Below, one piece after another: positions 8,430 through 16,786 of a DNA stretch of 64,000 nucleotides (its first letter is position 1; each line of letters begins with the position of its first letter). A program made the translations under genes and the position numbers. The DNA lies in NCBI RefSeq assembly GCF_035317345.1, contig NZ_JAYKTU010000004.1, one strand, 5' to 3'. The notes below the pieces were generated by a model. It did no database searches and was not told the DNA's origin. It saw only the letters and a list, made by a program, of their open reading frames with translations. The DNA comes from Cellvibrio fontiphilus (lineage in GTDB: Bacteria; Pseudomonadota; Gammaproteobacteria; Pseudomonadales; Cellvibrionaceae).

Positions 8430-8444
8430 GGGGCTGCAGTGGTA

Positions 8445-8635
8445 TCTCAGGTCTCATCAATCCCATATGCAGGGCGATTTATCGCCACATAGAGGACGTT
8501 TTTGCCATGCTTCATGAGTCTCTTTTGTAAGAGTAAAGCAAGTATGTTGACAAAAACGCTCGGAATTACCGATAACAATTACTGATTTTAGTGGTAACGA
8601 TTATCAAGTAGTTTGAGCAGATTACTCCCCCGAGG
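8445..8635 (-). ncRNA. yybP-ykoY manganese riboswitch
   Basis: The leader of the GDT1-family gene carries all three conserved blocks of the yybP-ykoY (SraF/alx-leader type) aptamer in order on the minus strand: GGGGAGTA (8630-8623), GTCAACATACT (8551-8541) and GAGACCT (8455-8449). Spacing and the intervening pairing regions fit. The class senses Mn2+ and turns on exporters, which matches the gene it precedes. Confidence 0.92.
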
Positions 8636-8644
8636 GGTTTGCGA

Positions 8645-8673
8645 ATTATAGTGACTTGAGTTTCTTCTATCAA
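8645..8673 (-). promoter_or_regulatory. Sigma-70 promoter of the riboswitch/exporter unit
   Basis: TTGATA (8673-8668), a 17-bp spacer and a consensus TATAAT (8650-8645) on the minus strand. Transcription would begin about 7-10 nt before the first conserved riboswitch block. Confidence 0.8.
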
Positions 8674-8677
8674 GTCG

Positions 8678-9262
8678 CTAGTTGCGCGGCAATCGATACA
8701 TAATACCGCCATCGTAAGGTAGTTTAGGTAAATGTTTTTCCATCAACAAAATGGCGTCATCATAAATTTTGCGCACATCAGGCGTTGAACCAATTTCCAT
8801 GCGACGAGATAGCATGGTCACTGGAAATAAACATTCCTTAGTGTTTTTTACGCAGAGCGCGCGGCTGCGACCAACAGCATCTTCGTAAACTTTCCATTCA
8901 AAAGTGTGCGGAAAATCGGCTAACAAAACGTTACCGAGTACAACACCCATTGCCTGTTGGGTTTTGTAATCATCGCGCGCGATCCAATTACCATTAACCA
9001 AGCGCTGCAGGGTATGCAAGTCGGAAAGATCCCGCCGAATATTACTACCAATTTTAGTTTGTGCCAGCTCGCTCACGCTGGTTATTTCTTGCTCCATTTT
9101 GCTTTTATCCATCCAAGTTAATTCTTTTATACTGATTTCTTTTTCTTCGGTGGCAACAACTTTTTTGGTGTCGGAGACAACATTGAGCGGGGCGTATTGT
9201 GCATAACTGATATTTGCTGCGGCAAATAAAGCAATTACTGTCATCAGTTTGTATCTGTTCAT
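8678..9262 (-). CDS. DUF3806-like secreted protein
   Basis: A 194-residue protein with a signal peptide (MNRYKLMTVIALFAAANISYA). The C-terminal half (QAMGVVLGNVLLADFPHTFEWKVYEDAVGRSRAL, about 105-140) matches the look of DUF3806 proteins; their function is unknown. A strong Shine-Dalgarno sequence (GCAGGAG) precedes the ATG. It lies 24 bp downstream of the glutamate synthase-like gene and is probably cotranscribed with it. The promoter of the manganese exporter begins just after its stop codon. Confidence 0.65.
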   Translation of the reverse strand: MNRYKLMTVIALFAAANISYAQYAPLNVVSDTKKVVATEEKEISIKELTWMDKSKMEQEITSVSELAQTKIGSNIRRDLSDLHTLQRLVNGNWIARDDYKTQQAMGVVLGNVLLADFPHTFEWKVYEDAVGRSRALCVKNTKECLFPVTMLSRRMEIGSTPDVRKIYDDAILLMEKHLPKLPYDGGIMYRLPRN

Positions 9263-9286
9263 AAAAAACTCCTGCGCTAACGATAA

Positions 9287-10825
9287 TCAAAGGTTGCGTG
9301 ATGCTTCATTCATTTTGCTATTTTCATGTGTAGTAAATAATAAAGGCTGGGGATTAATAGTTTCCCAAGGCACAGAAAAACCATCGCCATTGATTACGCG
9401 CAGGTGCCGCATACGCAATTGCCGTGGTTCGGTCAAACCACAGGAGTGGGCAATCATGGCAACACTTTTGGTAAGGTTCTGTTGATAGGCGGCAACTCGT
9501 TCTGCCTTATCTGCAGGGTCCAAACCTTTTTGCAGTTTTATGTTGTGGGTCGTTATGCCGGTCGGGCAGGTGTTTTTGTGGCACTGCAATGCTTGAATGC
9601 AACCTAATGCAAACATAAAACCGCGCGCACTGTTTACAAAATCAGCACCGCAGGCGAGCGCCCAGGCGACCATGTGCGGTGTGGTTAATTTGCCGGCTAC
9701 GATAATTTTAATGCGTTCTTTAAGGCCCGCCTGTTCCAAAAGCACTGCAAGCCATGGCAGAGTTTCCTTGATCGGTAGACCCACATGATCCAGTAATGGT
9801 TGCGGTGCAGCGCCGCTGCCACCATCGGCACTGTCCAGTGTTATGAAGTCAGGAGCTGACTCAATTCCTTGTTGCTGAATTGCTTTAATCAAATCAATTA
9901 GCCAGGTTTTTTCACCTAATACTGCTTTGAAGCCAACCGGCTTACCGGTCACGTCGCGAATATGATTAATCATGGCTAATAGATCATCTACCGAGTGAAT
10001 ATCTGTGTGTCCATTAGGGCTTATTGACGCATTACCTTCAGTTATTCCGCGAATAGCGGCTACTTCGGCGGACACTTTTTCGGCGGGCAATATGCCACCC
10101 TTGCCAGGCTTTGCACCTTGACTCAGCTTGATTTCAAACATTTTGATTTGGGGTTTGGCGGCGAGTTCCCGCAAATGCTTATCGCTCAGATTGCCCAGTA
10201 AATCCCGCACTCCATATTTAGCGGTTCCTATTTGGAATACTAAATCGCAATTGCCTTCCAAGTGGTAAGGCGATAGACCGCCTTCTCCGGTATTAAGCCA
10301 GCAGCCCGCTTTAGCGGCGCCCCGAGATAGTGCCAATATTGCGGGTTTGGAAATGGCTCCGTAGCTCATGCCTGAAATGTTGAAAATGGAATTGGTGGTG
10401 TAAGGCGATGCGCAAAAAGGGCCAAGTGTTACGGGGGCAGCAATCAGTGCATCTTCTTCCTGAACCGGGAAGGGTGAGTTCAAAAAGAGCAGGGTGCCGG
10501 GTTTGTTCAAGTCAAGAGTGGAGCCAAAACCTATGTTGCTATCCACGTTTTTCGCGGCGCGATAAACCCAAGAGCGATCTGCGCGGTTAAACGGCAACTC
10601 CTCGCGGTCTTGAGCGTAAAAGTATTGCCGGAAAAACTCGCCCAGATTTTCAAAGAAATAGCGAAAACGACCTATAAGCGGGTAATTTTTACGGATGGTG
10701 TGAGTATTTTGGGTAATGTCGGCGATATACATAATCGCCAGCGTGAGCAAAATTAAACCAACAACCGTGATGAAGGTGACTTCCAACCAGGTGAGCAGCT
10801 TGAGTGCCCAGTGCATATCTGCCAT
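9287..10825 (-). CDS. FMN-binding glutamate synthase-like protein
   Basis: A 512-residue protein with one N-terminal membrane helix (TWLEVTFITVVGLILLTLAIMY in part) and then the FMN-binding central domain of the glutamate synthase large subunit. Visible are NISGMSYGAISKPA, GGLSPYH, KGGILPAEKVSAEVAAIRG, ITLDSADGGSGAAPQP and QCHKNTCPTGITTHN. The glutaminase and C-terminal GXGXG domains of true GltB are absent, so it is not a full glutamate synthase. The physiological reaction of these membrane-linked stand-alone versions is unknown. The DUF3806 gene follows closely. Confidence 0.8.
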   Translation of the reverse strand: MADMHWALKLLTWLEVTFITVVGLILLTLAIMYIADITQNTHTIRKNYPLIGRFRYFFENLGEFFRQYFYAQDREELPFNRADRSWVYRAAKNVDSNIGFGSTLDLNKPGTLLFLNSPFPVQEEDALIAAPVTLGPFCASPYTTNSIFNISGMSYGAISKPAILALSRGAAKAGCWLNTGEGGLSPYHLEGNCDLVFQIGTAKYGVRDLLGNLSDKHLRELAAKPQIKMFEIKLSQGAKPGKGGILPAEKVSAEVAAIRGITEGNASISPNGHTDIHSVDDLLAMINHIRDVTGKPVGFKAVLGEKTWLIDLIKAIQQQGIESAPDFITLDSADGGSGAAPQPLLDHVGLPIKETLPWLAVLLEQAGLKERIKIIVAGKLTTPHMVAWALACGADFVNSARGFMFALGCIQALQCHKNTCPTGITTHNIKLQKGLDPADKAERVAAYQQNLTKSVAMIAHSCGLTEPRQLRMRHLRVINGDGFSVPWETINPQPLLFTTHENSKMNEASRNL

Positions 10826-10907
10826 CTGTATTTAGCTCCACAAATCGGAAAGGGGTATTTTACGAGTTGAATTGCGAATATTGGCGTCAATATTCGTAAC
10901 GAAAGAG

Positions 10908-11525
10908 TTATTTTTTGCGTGATCCAATAACTTTGGCTGGATTGCCTGCGACTTTGCTGTAATCCGCTACTGATTTTGATACCAGGCTATTCATGCCGAC
11001 TACTGCATAATCACCGATACTTACTCCATCCACTATGCCCACATTGGCCCCAATCCAAACATCCCTGCCTATGCAAATGCCTTTGGAGGTGACTGGTTGT
11101 GCACTGATAAGCCGTTCTGGGTCCATACCATGGTTGAATGCATAGGCGTGGCTGTAAGCTGCAAGGCGGCTATGATCGCCGATTTGGATACCCTTGCTGC
11201 CACCATCCAGGCAGACGTGGTGATTAATGGAGACGCCCTTGCCGATATTGACGGGGCCATGAATGACACAGTCTGCGGCTATGTAAGAATCATCGCCGAT
11301 GACGATGGGGCGGCCTGGTTCGGCAAACAACCGTGCTTCGGGGGCGATAAAGCAATTATTGCCTATCTGAATGGTTTCAATTGCTTGCAAATAGTGTTGC
11401 CATTCATCCTGCCACTCTTGTGCCCATTGACGCTGGGCAGGTTTCAATCGGGCGTAAAGCCAAGGCATATAGCTCAAGCGCAATTTGTGTTGGGAGCGGT
11501 AGCGATCACTGGTGATGTCGGTCAT
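10908..11525 (-). CDS. Left-handed beta-helix (hexapeptide repeat) acyltransferase
   Basis: A 205-residue protein with hexapeptide repeats from about residue 55 on (IQIGNNCFIAPEARL, IVIGDDSYIAADCVI, VNIGKGVSINHHVCL, IQIGDHSRLAAYSHAYAFNH, ICIGRDVWIGANVGI, VSIGDYAVVGMNSLV). It ends in VAGNPAKVIG, the usual end of maltose/galactoside/NeuD-like acetyltransferases. The histidine in SHAYAFNHG is the likely catalytic base. The acceptor is unknown. The ATG at 11525 was chosen; a TTG nine bases earlier is possible. Confidence 0.8.
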   Translation of the reverse strand: MTDITSDRYRSQHKLRLSYMPWLYARLKPAQRQWAQEWQDEWQHYLQAIETIQIGNNCFIAPEARLFAEPGRPIVIGDDSYIAADCVIHGPVNIGKGVSINHHVCLDGGSKGIQIGDHSRLAAYSHAYAFNHGMDPERLISAQPVTSKGICIGRDVWIGANVGIVDGVSIGDYAVVGMNSLVSKSVADYSKVAGNPAKVIGSRKK

Positions 11526-11955
11526 GGATTGCAAGGGCTTATGCCTGATAAATAAATGGGCCGGGATTATAGGCGTAAGCTAATTAGCAATGAATACCAA
11601 AGTGCTGCAGGAATAGGTGACAATAACGCAACATGACAAAGCGTATTGGATTGTGTGCGAGAAAAAGAAAAGGTGCCCGTCGACTGTAGGTGATTGGTTT
11701 GTTCGCTTGGTCGCGAGCGCTTCTGCAAACTGCAGCAAGCTGGACACAAATCGAAACATGGAGTGTCGAAATAGACGCTCTTAGGGGTAACCCGTCATTA
11801 CGACAGCCGTAGCGGACACCTGTTTTGATTATAGCCATGAGAATTATTGATGCTAGCCCCAGCTTAGTTTTTTAAGTTTCAATATTTATTCTTTTATAGC
11901 TGAAATATTCTATTAATCTTTATCTGCTGCAGCCATCACAGCATAAGAGTTTTAC
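11526..11955. other. Divergent intergenic region, nothing recognised
   Basis: About 430 bp between the acyltransferase (minus) and pseudouridine synthase (plus) starts. The right 90 bp are very A/T-rich and may hold the promoter of the plus-strand gene. The middle contains a short hairpin-like CGCTTGGTCGCGAGCG and a minus-strand TATAAT near 11824, but no convincing gene or RNA. Confidence 0.4.
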
Positions 11956-12654
11956 ATGTACGAATTGATTGATGAAACAAGTGAGTTTCTGGTTGTCTAT
12001 AAAAAGCCTGATGTAAGCTTCCATAGTGATTCGGGTTCTGTGGGTTTGTTTGAATACTGTAAGCAACAGCAAGGCTTGGCGGAACTCTATCCTGTGCACC
12101 GTTTGGATAAGATTACTTCCGGGCTGTTGATATTTGCAAAAACAGCCGCAGCAAATAGCGCGCTAACAGCAGCTTTTCGTGCGCGGGAAATACAAAAATT
12201 TTATTTGGCGATAAGTGCAAAAAAACCAACCAAAAAGCAAGGGTTGATTAAAGGCGATATGACCGCTGCCAGGCGAGGCGCATTTAAACTTTTGGCTGCG
12301 CATAATAACCCGGCTATTACCCAATTTTTTAGTAAAAATATTGCGCCGGGTCGGCGGCTTTTTTTGATAAAACCCCACACCGGCAAAACCCATCAAATCC
12401 GCGTGGCATTAAAAAGTATCGGAGCACCAATTATGGGGGATTTGCTCTATGCGGATACGGCCTCAAACAGTCATATAGATCGAACCTATTTACATGCCTA
12501 TAGCCTTGGTTTTGAATTGGATGGACAGCAATATCGCTATACGCTTTTACCAAAAGAAGGCGATTATTTTTCCGATGCTGCTTTTCTAAATGCCATTGAT
12601 GAGTGGCGAGAGCCATGGATGCTGCCTTGGCCAAAGGTGCAGATCAATGCATAA
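11956..12654 (+). CDS. RluA-family pseudouridine synthase (TIGR01621-like)
   Basis: A 232-residue enzyme with the RluA catalytic block PVHRLDKITSGLLIFAKT (about residues 36-53), where the aspartate of HRLD is the nucleophile, and the second block LIKPHTGKTHQIRVALKSIG. It begins at MYELIDETSEFLVVYKKPDV, without the N-terminal S4 domain of RluC/RluD. It belongs to the small RluA-like group often labelled TIGR01621; the RNA target is not known. It overlaps the next gene by 8 bp, so the two are cotranscribed. Confidence 0.85.
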   Translation: MYELIDETSEFLVVYKKPDVSFHSDSGSVGLFEYCKQQQGLAELYPVHRLDKITSGLLIFAKTAAANSALTAAFRAREIQKFYLAISAKKPTKKQGLIKGDMTAARRGAFKLLAAHNNPAITQFFSKNIAPGRRLFLIKPHTGKTHQIRVALKSIGAPIMGDLLYADTASNSHIDRTYLHAYSLGFELDGQQYRYTLLPKEGDYFSDAAFLNAIDEWREPWMLPWPKVQINA

Positions 12655-14155
12655 ATATAGTTACTTTTTTTGGGGTGGCATTGCGGTGCTGGCCATGCTT
12701 TTGTCGGCTTCTTTTTATTTTTATAAAGACGCAGCTATCACTGAAACCCGGAGTGCAGTGCAGCGCTATCAATTTTTTAAAATGCCTTGCTGGTTTGATG
12801 CCGATTGGACTGCTGAGGTCGATTGTGGCGAATTGCATGCGCCGGCAGCAGCAGGTTTTTTTCGCTTGCCGGTTGTGATTTTGAAAGAGGAGTCAGCTGA
12901 ACGCCGTGCGGATCCTGTTGTTTATTTGCAGGGTGGGCCTGGTGCCGGTGCTCGTCTACATACTGAAGGAGTAAAAAGTTGGTTGAGCTGGCAGCGTTAT
13001 GCAGGAATCAAACGCGATATTATTTTGATTGATACGCGCGGAACCGGGCACAGCAAACCAGCATTGGTTTGTGCAGAATACAATCGCACCAATCAAAGTT
13101 TATTAACTAAACATACCTCGCTGGCTGAAGAGCTTGCGTTGGGGCAAGAGGTTGCTTATGAATGTTTTGATGAGGCAGTAAAGGCAAATCCTGCGCTGGA
13201 TTATCGTCACTTTAGCAGTATCGAATCTGCGCGTGATATTCGTGCGCTTATCAATCTGCTTGGCTATGAAAAATGGAATATTTTGGGGGTTTCCTACGGC
13301 ACTCGTTTGGCATTGGAAGTTGCTCGGCAGGAAGCGCTAGAGCCGCAGCAGGCGAAATTACAATCAATGGTGTTGGATTCTGTTTATCCTGCAGGTTTTG
13401 GTGGTGTGCAAACCTGGCCACAGGTGCTGGATGACGCCTTGCAAAAGTTTTTCACCGGTTGTGCAGAAACGCCTGAATGCAGCGCAGCACTGGGAGGCAC
13501 AGATGCACAAGTTAAACAGGTATTTATGCAAACCCTGGAAAGTTTGCGTGCAGCTCCGATAGCAATCACGATTAAACATTGGGATGGCGAGGCGCCAATA
13601 AATTTCCTTTTGAATGACCACCGGTTTTTGTCGGCAGCATTTGCATCCACCTATACACCGCAAGACTGGTTAAAAATTGCTGAGGCGATAACCGGTGTTG
13701 CGAAGCGCAATCGCGAAGCGATAAAACCTTTGCTGGAGCCTTTTGTGAACCAAAGTATGAGCGCAGACTTTAATAGCCTGACTTTCACCGCGGTTGACTG
13801 TGCGGATAACCCGGTCATGAATGAACAAGATTTTCTGGCAAGTGTTAATCAATACCCTTTGTTGCAGGAATATACCCGCGATCAGTGGCGTTACCAATTA
13901 TGTCATCGCCTGGTGGCCTCGCCAGCGCTGCAGTTCAGTGAGCCACTGGTGCCTGGCCTGTTATTGGCAGGAAGTTTGGATCCGGTTACACCTGTCGATT
14001 GGGCACGCAGGGTTCATGCGCAATGGCCCGGTAGTCAATTGCATATCAGTGAAAATGTTGCGCATTCGGTATTGGGAAGCGAAGCTTGCTTATTGCAATC
14101 ACTGATTAATTTTTATGATCATCCCACAAGGTTATTTCAGGGTTGTCGAAACTAA
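12647..14155 (+). CDS. Membrane-anchored or secreted alpha/beta hydrolase, TAP-type peptidase
   Basis: A 502-residue protein beginning with a hydrophobic segment (YFFWGGIAVLAMLLSASFYF). The alpha/beta-hydrolase elements are LQGGPGAGAR (oxyanion turn), DTRGTGHSKP, the nucleophile elbow GVSYGTRLA, the acid in GSLDPVTPVDWA and the base in NVAHSVLG near the C-terminus. The C-terminal part is the TAP-like lid/peptidase segment seen in tripeptidyl aminopeptidase and proline iminopeptidase relatives. Periplasmic or outer-face peptide hydrolysis is inferred. The ATG lies in ATGCATAA, overlapping the upstream stop, with AAGG ahead. Confidence 0.82.
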   Translation: MHKYSYFFWGGIAVLAMLLSASFYFYKDAAITETRSAVQRYQFFKMPCWFDADWTAEVDCGELHAPAAAGFFRLPVVILKEESAERRADPVVYLQGGPGAGARLHTEGVKSWLSWQRYAGIKRDIILIDTRGTGHSKPALVCAEYNRTNQSLLTKHTSLAEELALGQEVAYECFDEAVKANPALDYRHFSSIESARDIRALINLLGYEKWNILGVSYGTRLALEVARQEALEPQQAKLQSMVLDSVYPAGFGGVQTWPQVLDDALQKFFTGCAETPECSAALGGTDAQVKQVFMQTLESLRAAPIAITIKHWDGEAPINFLLNDHRFLSAAFASTYTPQDWLKIAEAITGVAKRNREAIKPLLEPFVNQSMSADFNSLTFTAVDCADNPVMNEQDFLASVNQYPLLQEYTRDQWRYQLCHRLVASPALQFSEPLVPGLLLAGSLDPVTPVDWARRVHAQWPGSQLHISENVAHSVLGSEACLLQSLINFYDHPTRLFQGCRN

Positions 14156-14220
14156 GGGGCTCAGAGAAATACCTTGGTTCGGTAAAAATAAAATGCTTGC
14201 GCGAACAAGGTTTGAAAACA

Positions 14221-14248
14221 AAAAAGGCCGCACAAGTGCGACCTTTTA
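14221..14248. terminator. Terminator shared by tRNA-Asn and the hydrolase gene
   Basis: GGCCGCAC and GTGCGACC form a stem with one mismatch, bounded by an A-run on the left and TTTT on the right. It terminates the minus-strand tRNA and can serve the plus-strand hydrolase gene. Confidence 0.75.
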
Positions 14249-14252
14249 AATT

Positions 14253-14328
14253 TGGCTCCGCCTGCTGGACTCGAACCAGCGACCCAATGATTAACAGTCA
14301 TTTGCTCTACCGACTGAGCTAAGGCGGA
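14253..14328 (-). tRNA. tRNA-Asn (GTT), copy 1
   Basis: A complete 76-nt cloverleaf with TCCGCCT/AGGCGGA acceptor stem, anticodon GTT in CTGTTAA and TTCGAGTC T-loop. Discriminator G and CCA are encoded. Identical in sequence to the second copy at 14782-14857. Confidence 0.97.
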
Positions 14329-14366
14329 ATTATTCTTTCAGGTGTTTGCCCTAAGAAGTGGCGCGC

Positions 14367-14395
14367 ATCATATAGAGCCGCTGCTGATTGGTCAA
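14367..14395 (-). promoter_or_regulatory. Promoter of tRNA-Asn copy 1
   Basis: TTGACC, 17-bp spacer, TATGAT on the minus strand, just after the ppnP stop codon. It has the same design as the promoter of the second tRNA-Asn. Confidence 0.75.
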
Positions 14396-14396
14396 C

Positions 14397-14678
14397 TTAT
14401 TCGTATTTACACAAATAAGAAGTTTCCACATCGGCACTTACTTTAAAGCGTTGGTTGGCTTCGACAATAAAAGTTTGGCCTGCTGCAAAGGTTTCGGCTT
14501 TATCGCTACCCGGCAATACCACGGTCAGGCTGCCGCTTACCACAGTCATATATTCTTTTTGGCTGGTGCCAAATTCGTAATCGCCTTTTGCCATTACACC
14601 GATAGTGGCGGGCAGGGTTTCAGTTTGGAAAGCGATAGATTTAACCGCACCGCCGAAATATTCGTTAACTTTAAACAT
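14397..14678 (-). CDS. ppnP: Pyrimidine/purine nucleoside phosphorylase PpnP
   Basis: A 93-residue single-domain cupin (MFKVNEYFGGAVKSIAF ... GVMAKGDYEFGTS ... VVSGSLTVVLPGS). Sequence and length match the YaiE/UPF0345 family, now PpnP, which splits nucleosides phosphorolytically into base and ribose-1-phosphate. The gene sits between two identical tRNA-Asn units, all on the minus strand, but the strong terminator after the upstream tRNA makes separate transcription likely. The start at MFKVNEYF was chosen over longer frames that run into the tRNA. Confidence 0.9.
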   Translation of the reverse strand: MFKVNEYFGGAVKSIAFQTETLPATIGVMAKGDYEFGTSQKEYMTVVSGSLTVVLPGSDKAETFAAGQTFIVEANQRFKVSADVETSYLCKYE

Positions 14679-14743
14679 AGGTTGCTCCACTAAGGATGGA
14701 AGGGACAGGTATACAGAATGAATAACAGTAATATTACGCGCAC

Positions 14744-14772
14744 AAAAAAGGCCGCATAAATGCGGCCTTTTT
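14744..14772 (-). terminator. Terminator of tRNA-Asn copy 2
   Basis: A perfect GGCCGCA/TGCGGCC stem with a TAAA loop, with an A-run on one side and TTTTT on the other. It ends transcription of the second tRNA-Asn before ppnP. Confidence 0.85.
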
Positions 14773-14781
14773 CGTTTTGTT

Positions 14782-14857
14782 TGGCTCCGCCTGCTGGACT
14801 CGAACCAGCGACCCAATGATTAACAGTCATTTGCTCTACCGACTGAGCTAAGGCGGA
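14782..14857 (-). tRNA. tRNA-Asn (GTT), copy 2
   Basis: A 76-nt tRNA identical to the first copy, with encoded CCA and anticodon GTT. Confidence 0.97.
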
Positions 14858-14887
14858 TCGGTGACTTCCGCTGTGGAAGTGGAGCGC

Positions 14888-14916
14888 ATAATATAGAGCC
14901 GATTTTGGTTGGTCAA
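14888..14916 (-). promoter_or_regulatory. Promoter of tRNA-Asn copy 2
   Basis: TTGACC, 17-bp spacer, TATTAT on the minus strand, about 30 nt before the tRNA. The spacer shares CGGCTCTA with the copy-1 promoter, which points to duplication of the whole unit. Confidence 0.8.
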
Positions 14917-15008
14917 CCGTTTTCTGGTGCTTTTCCGTAAGTTTTTTTCAAAAAAACCTCAATAAATTCAAGGCTGTTCATTAATTCTCCAGTCTGTTGG
15001 CAAGTTGT

Positions 15009-16094
15009 TCAGCGACTTGCCGATTTGAGCGGTTGCTCAAGGCGTATGACCTTGAAACTGCCGTTGTCGATGAGCGTTGCAACACTTTTAAAGTAGGCAG
15101 CTGCTTTGCGCTCCAATGGAATAAACTGGTTTACCACAAACAACGCAAGGCCATTAGTGGCAAGCAACTGTTGTGCACTTGCAAGAAATTTGTCGGTTAA
15201 ATCACCATCCGGACTGAACCCTTGATGAAAAGGAGGGTTGCACAATAGGAGATCGACTTTTTGATCTATGTGTCTGCCGGCGTCTGCGGCGATAACTTCA
15301 GAGGTTAATTGCGCGCTTGTGAGGTTACATTGTGCGGCGATAAGTGCGGCAGCATTATTGTCGGTCAGTAACCAGCGGTTGATTGTTTTGCACGAGTCTA
15401 ATTGGGCTGCTGCTAGTGTAAGGTAGCCATATCCACACCCTAGATCGAGGCAGGTTTCGGGCTGGTTATTACCAAGCGCCCGGGCGATTTGGCTAATCAG
15501 CAGTGCGCTTCCTGCATCCACTTTATTCCAGCCAAAAAGTCCGGGTTTACTGACAATACTAAGCCCGGAGTTTTCAGCAATGGGCCGCAGTTGGTGGTAA
15601 TCGCTATCATCCAATGTCTGCTCCGCAGCAAAAGTATTTTGCTTGTGGATGACTGATGAATAACTGGCGCCATCTTTCTGAATCTGTTTTTCGCTCCCCA
15701 TCAAGCGTGTGATTTTTTCAATGTAGGTCTTGGTGCCTTCATTTTTATAGCCGCTCAGCACCAAAGGTGCACCGGGCTTGAGGCAGCGCCAAGCTTCATT
15801 TAATAAATGATGTACCAGCGGTTTTTCCTTGGAAACACGATAAAAAAAACCATCCAGGCTATTGTCTGCGATGGCTCGGCAATCGAAGTCACCGAATTCG
15901 GTGATGAATCCGTGCTTCTTTGCCTCTTCAGCTACATCCCAGCGATTGGTCATCAACAATAAGCCCGGGCTATGAAATGCAGTGGGTAGATTATTCAGGG
16001 CATTTTCATCGGTGCACCATAAAAAATGGCCCTGTGCATTTTTTACTAATCCGGTTAATGCTTGTATGAGGGTGGCAAGTGCTAAGTCAGTCAT
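15009..16094 (-). CDS. rsmC: RsmC/RlmG-type rRNA guanine-N2 methyltransferase
   Basis: A 361-residue protein with the two-domain layout of RsmC/RlmG: a degenerate N-terminal methyltransferase-like half (LLLMTNRWDVAEEAKKHG) and a catalytic C-terminal half. The latter has the SAM motif CLDLGCGYGYLTLAA (about 217-231), the aspartate of LLTDNN and the catalytic NPPFHQG. RsmC methylates G1207 of 16S rRNA and RlmG G1835 of 23S rRNA; I favour RsmC from length and operon company, but the two are close. It overlaps rsuA by one base (TAATG), so translation is coupled. Confidence 0.72.
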   Translation of the reverse strand: MTDLALATLIQALTGLVKNAQGHFLWCTDENALNNLPTAFHSPGLLLMTNRWDVAEEAKKHGFITEFGDFDCRAIADNSLDGFFYRVSKEKPLVHHLLNEAWRCLKPGAPLVLSGYKNEGTKTYIEKITRLMGSEKQIQKDGASYSSVIHKQNTFAAEQTLDDSDYHQLRPIAENSGLSIVSKPGLFGWNKVDAGSALLISQIARALGNNQPETCLDLGCGYGYLTLAAAQLDSCKTINRWLLTDNNAAALIAAQCNLTSAQLTSEVIAADAGRHIDQKVDLLLCNPPFHQGFSPDGDLTDKFLASAQQLLATNGLALFVVNQFIPLERKAAAYFKSVATLIDNGSFKVIRLEQPLKSASR

Positions 16095-16786
16095 TAATTA
16101 ATGCTCTGGATCTCATCATTGGTTAACGGGCGATATTCCCCTTGGGCTAGCTGGGTATCCAGCTGAATGTTTCCAATTGCCTCGCGATGCAATGCCACAA
16201 CGTGATTTCCCACCGCGGCAAACATGCGTTTTACTTGGTGGTATTTGCCTTCATGAATACACAGGCGGGCCCGGTGACTGGATATCAGCTCCAACTGTGC
16301 AGGACGTGTGGGCGCTTTTTCTCCATGCAGCTGCACACCGGCTGCAAATAATGCAGTGGTATCCGCTGTTATTGGGTTGGCGGTGGTAACCAGGTAGGTT
16401 TTGGGGCATTCATGGCGCGGTGATGTAATACGGTGATTCCACTGCCCGTCATCCGTGAGCAGTACCAAGCCTGTGGTGTCAATATCCAGGCGCCCAACAA
16501 TTTGCAGCTCCTGTTTTTTGGGTAACGCGAGTAAATCAATCACCACCGGATGAGCTGCATCGCGATTGGCGCAAATGTAGCCCAAAGGTTTATGCAGCAT
16601 TAAATAACGAAGCGGCTGAATCGCAATCAGCTGATCGTCCAGCAACACGTTTTCAGTGCCATCCAGTTGCAGATCAGCTTTTTTAGCAACCACCCCATTG
16701 ATGCTGATACGTCCGGCTTTAACGGCCTGATGGATTTGCGAACGGCTGTAATTGGTGCATTGACCAACAAATTTATCAAGACGCAT
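16094..16786 (-). CDS. rsuA: 16S rRNA pseudouridine-516 synthase RsuA
   Basis: A 230-residue protein with an N-terminal S4 RNA-binding domain (MRLDKFVGQCTNYSRSQIHQ ... AGRISING) and the RsuA catalytic block GRLDIDTTGLVLLTDDG, whose aspartate is the nucleophile. HEGKYHQVKRMFAAVGN is the second signature. RsuA makes pseudouridine 516 in 16S rRNA. The start MRLDKF was chosen as the conserved beginning of the S4 domain. It overlaps truC by 11 bp upstream and rsmC by one base downstream, so all three are one operon. Confidence 0.88.
   Translation of the reverse strand: MRLDKFVGQCTNYSRSQIHQAVKAGRISINGVVAKKADLQLDGTENVLLDDQLIAIQPLRYLMLHKPLGYICANRDAAHPVVIDLLALPKKQELQIVGRLDIDTTGLVLLTDDGQWNHRITSPRHECPKTYLVTTANPITADTTALFAAGVQLHGEKAPTRPAQLELISSHRARLCIHEGKYHQVKRMFAAVGNHVVALHREAIGNIQLDTQLAQGEYRPLTNDEIQSIN

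Noticed and set aside
11584..11838. 84-codon minus-strand reading frame between the acyltransferase and the pseudouridine synthase
   Set aside because: The composition is not protein-like for this genome (many Cys, Arg and Ser), there is no ribosome site, and no domain is recognisable.
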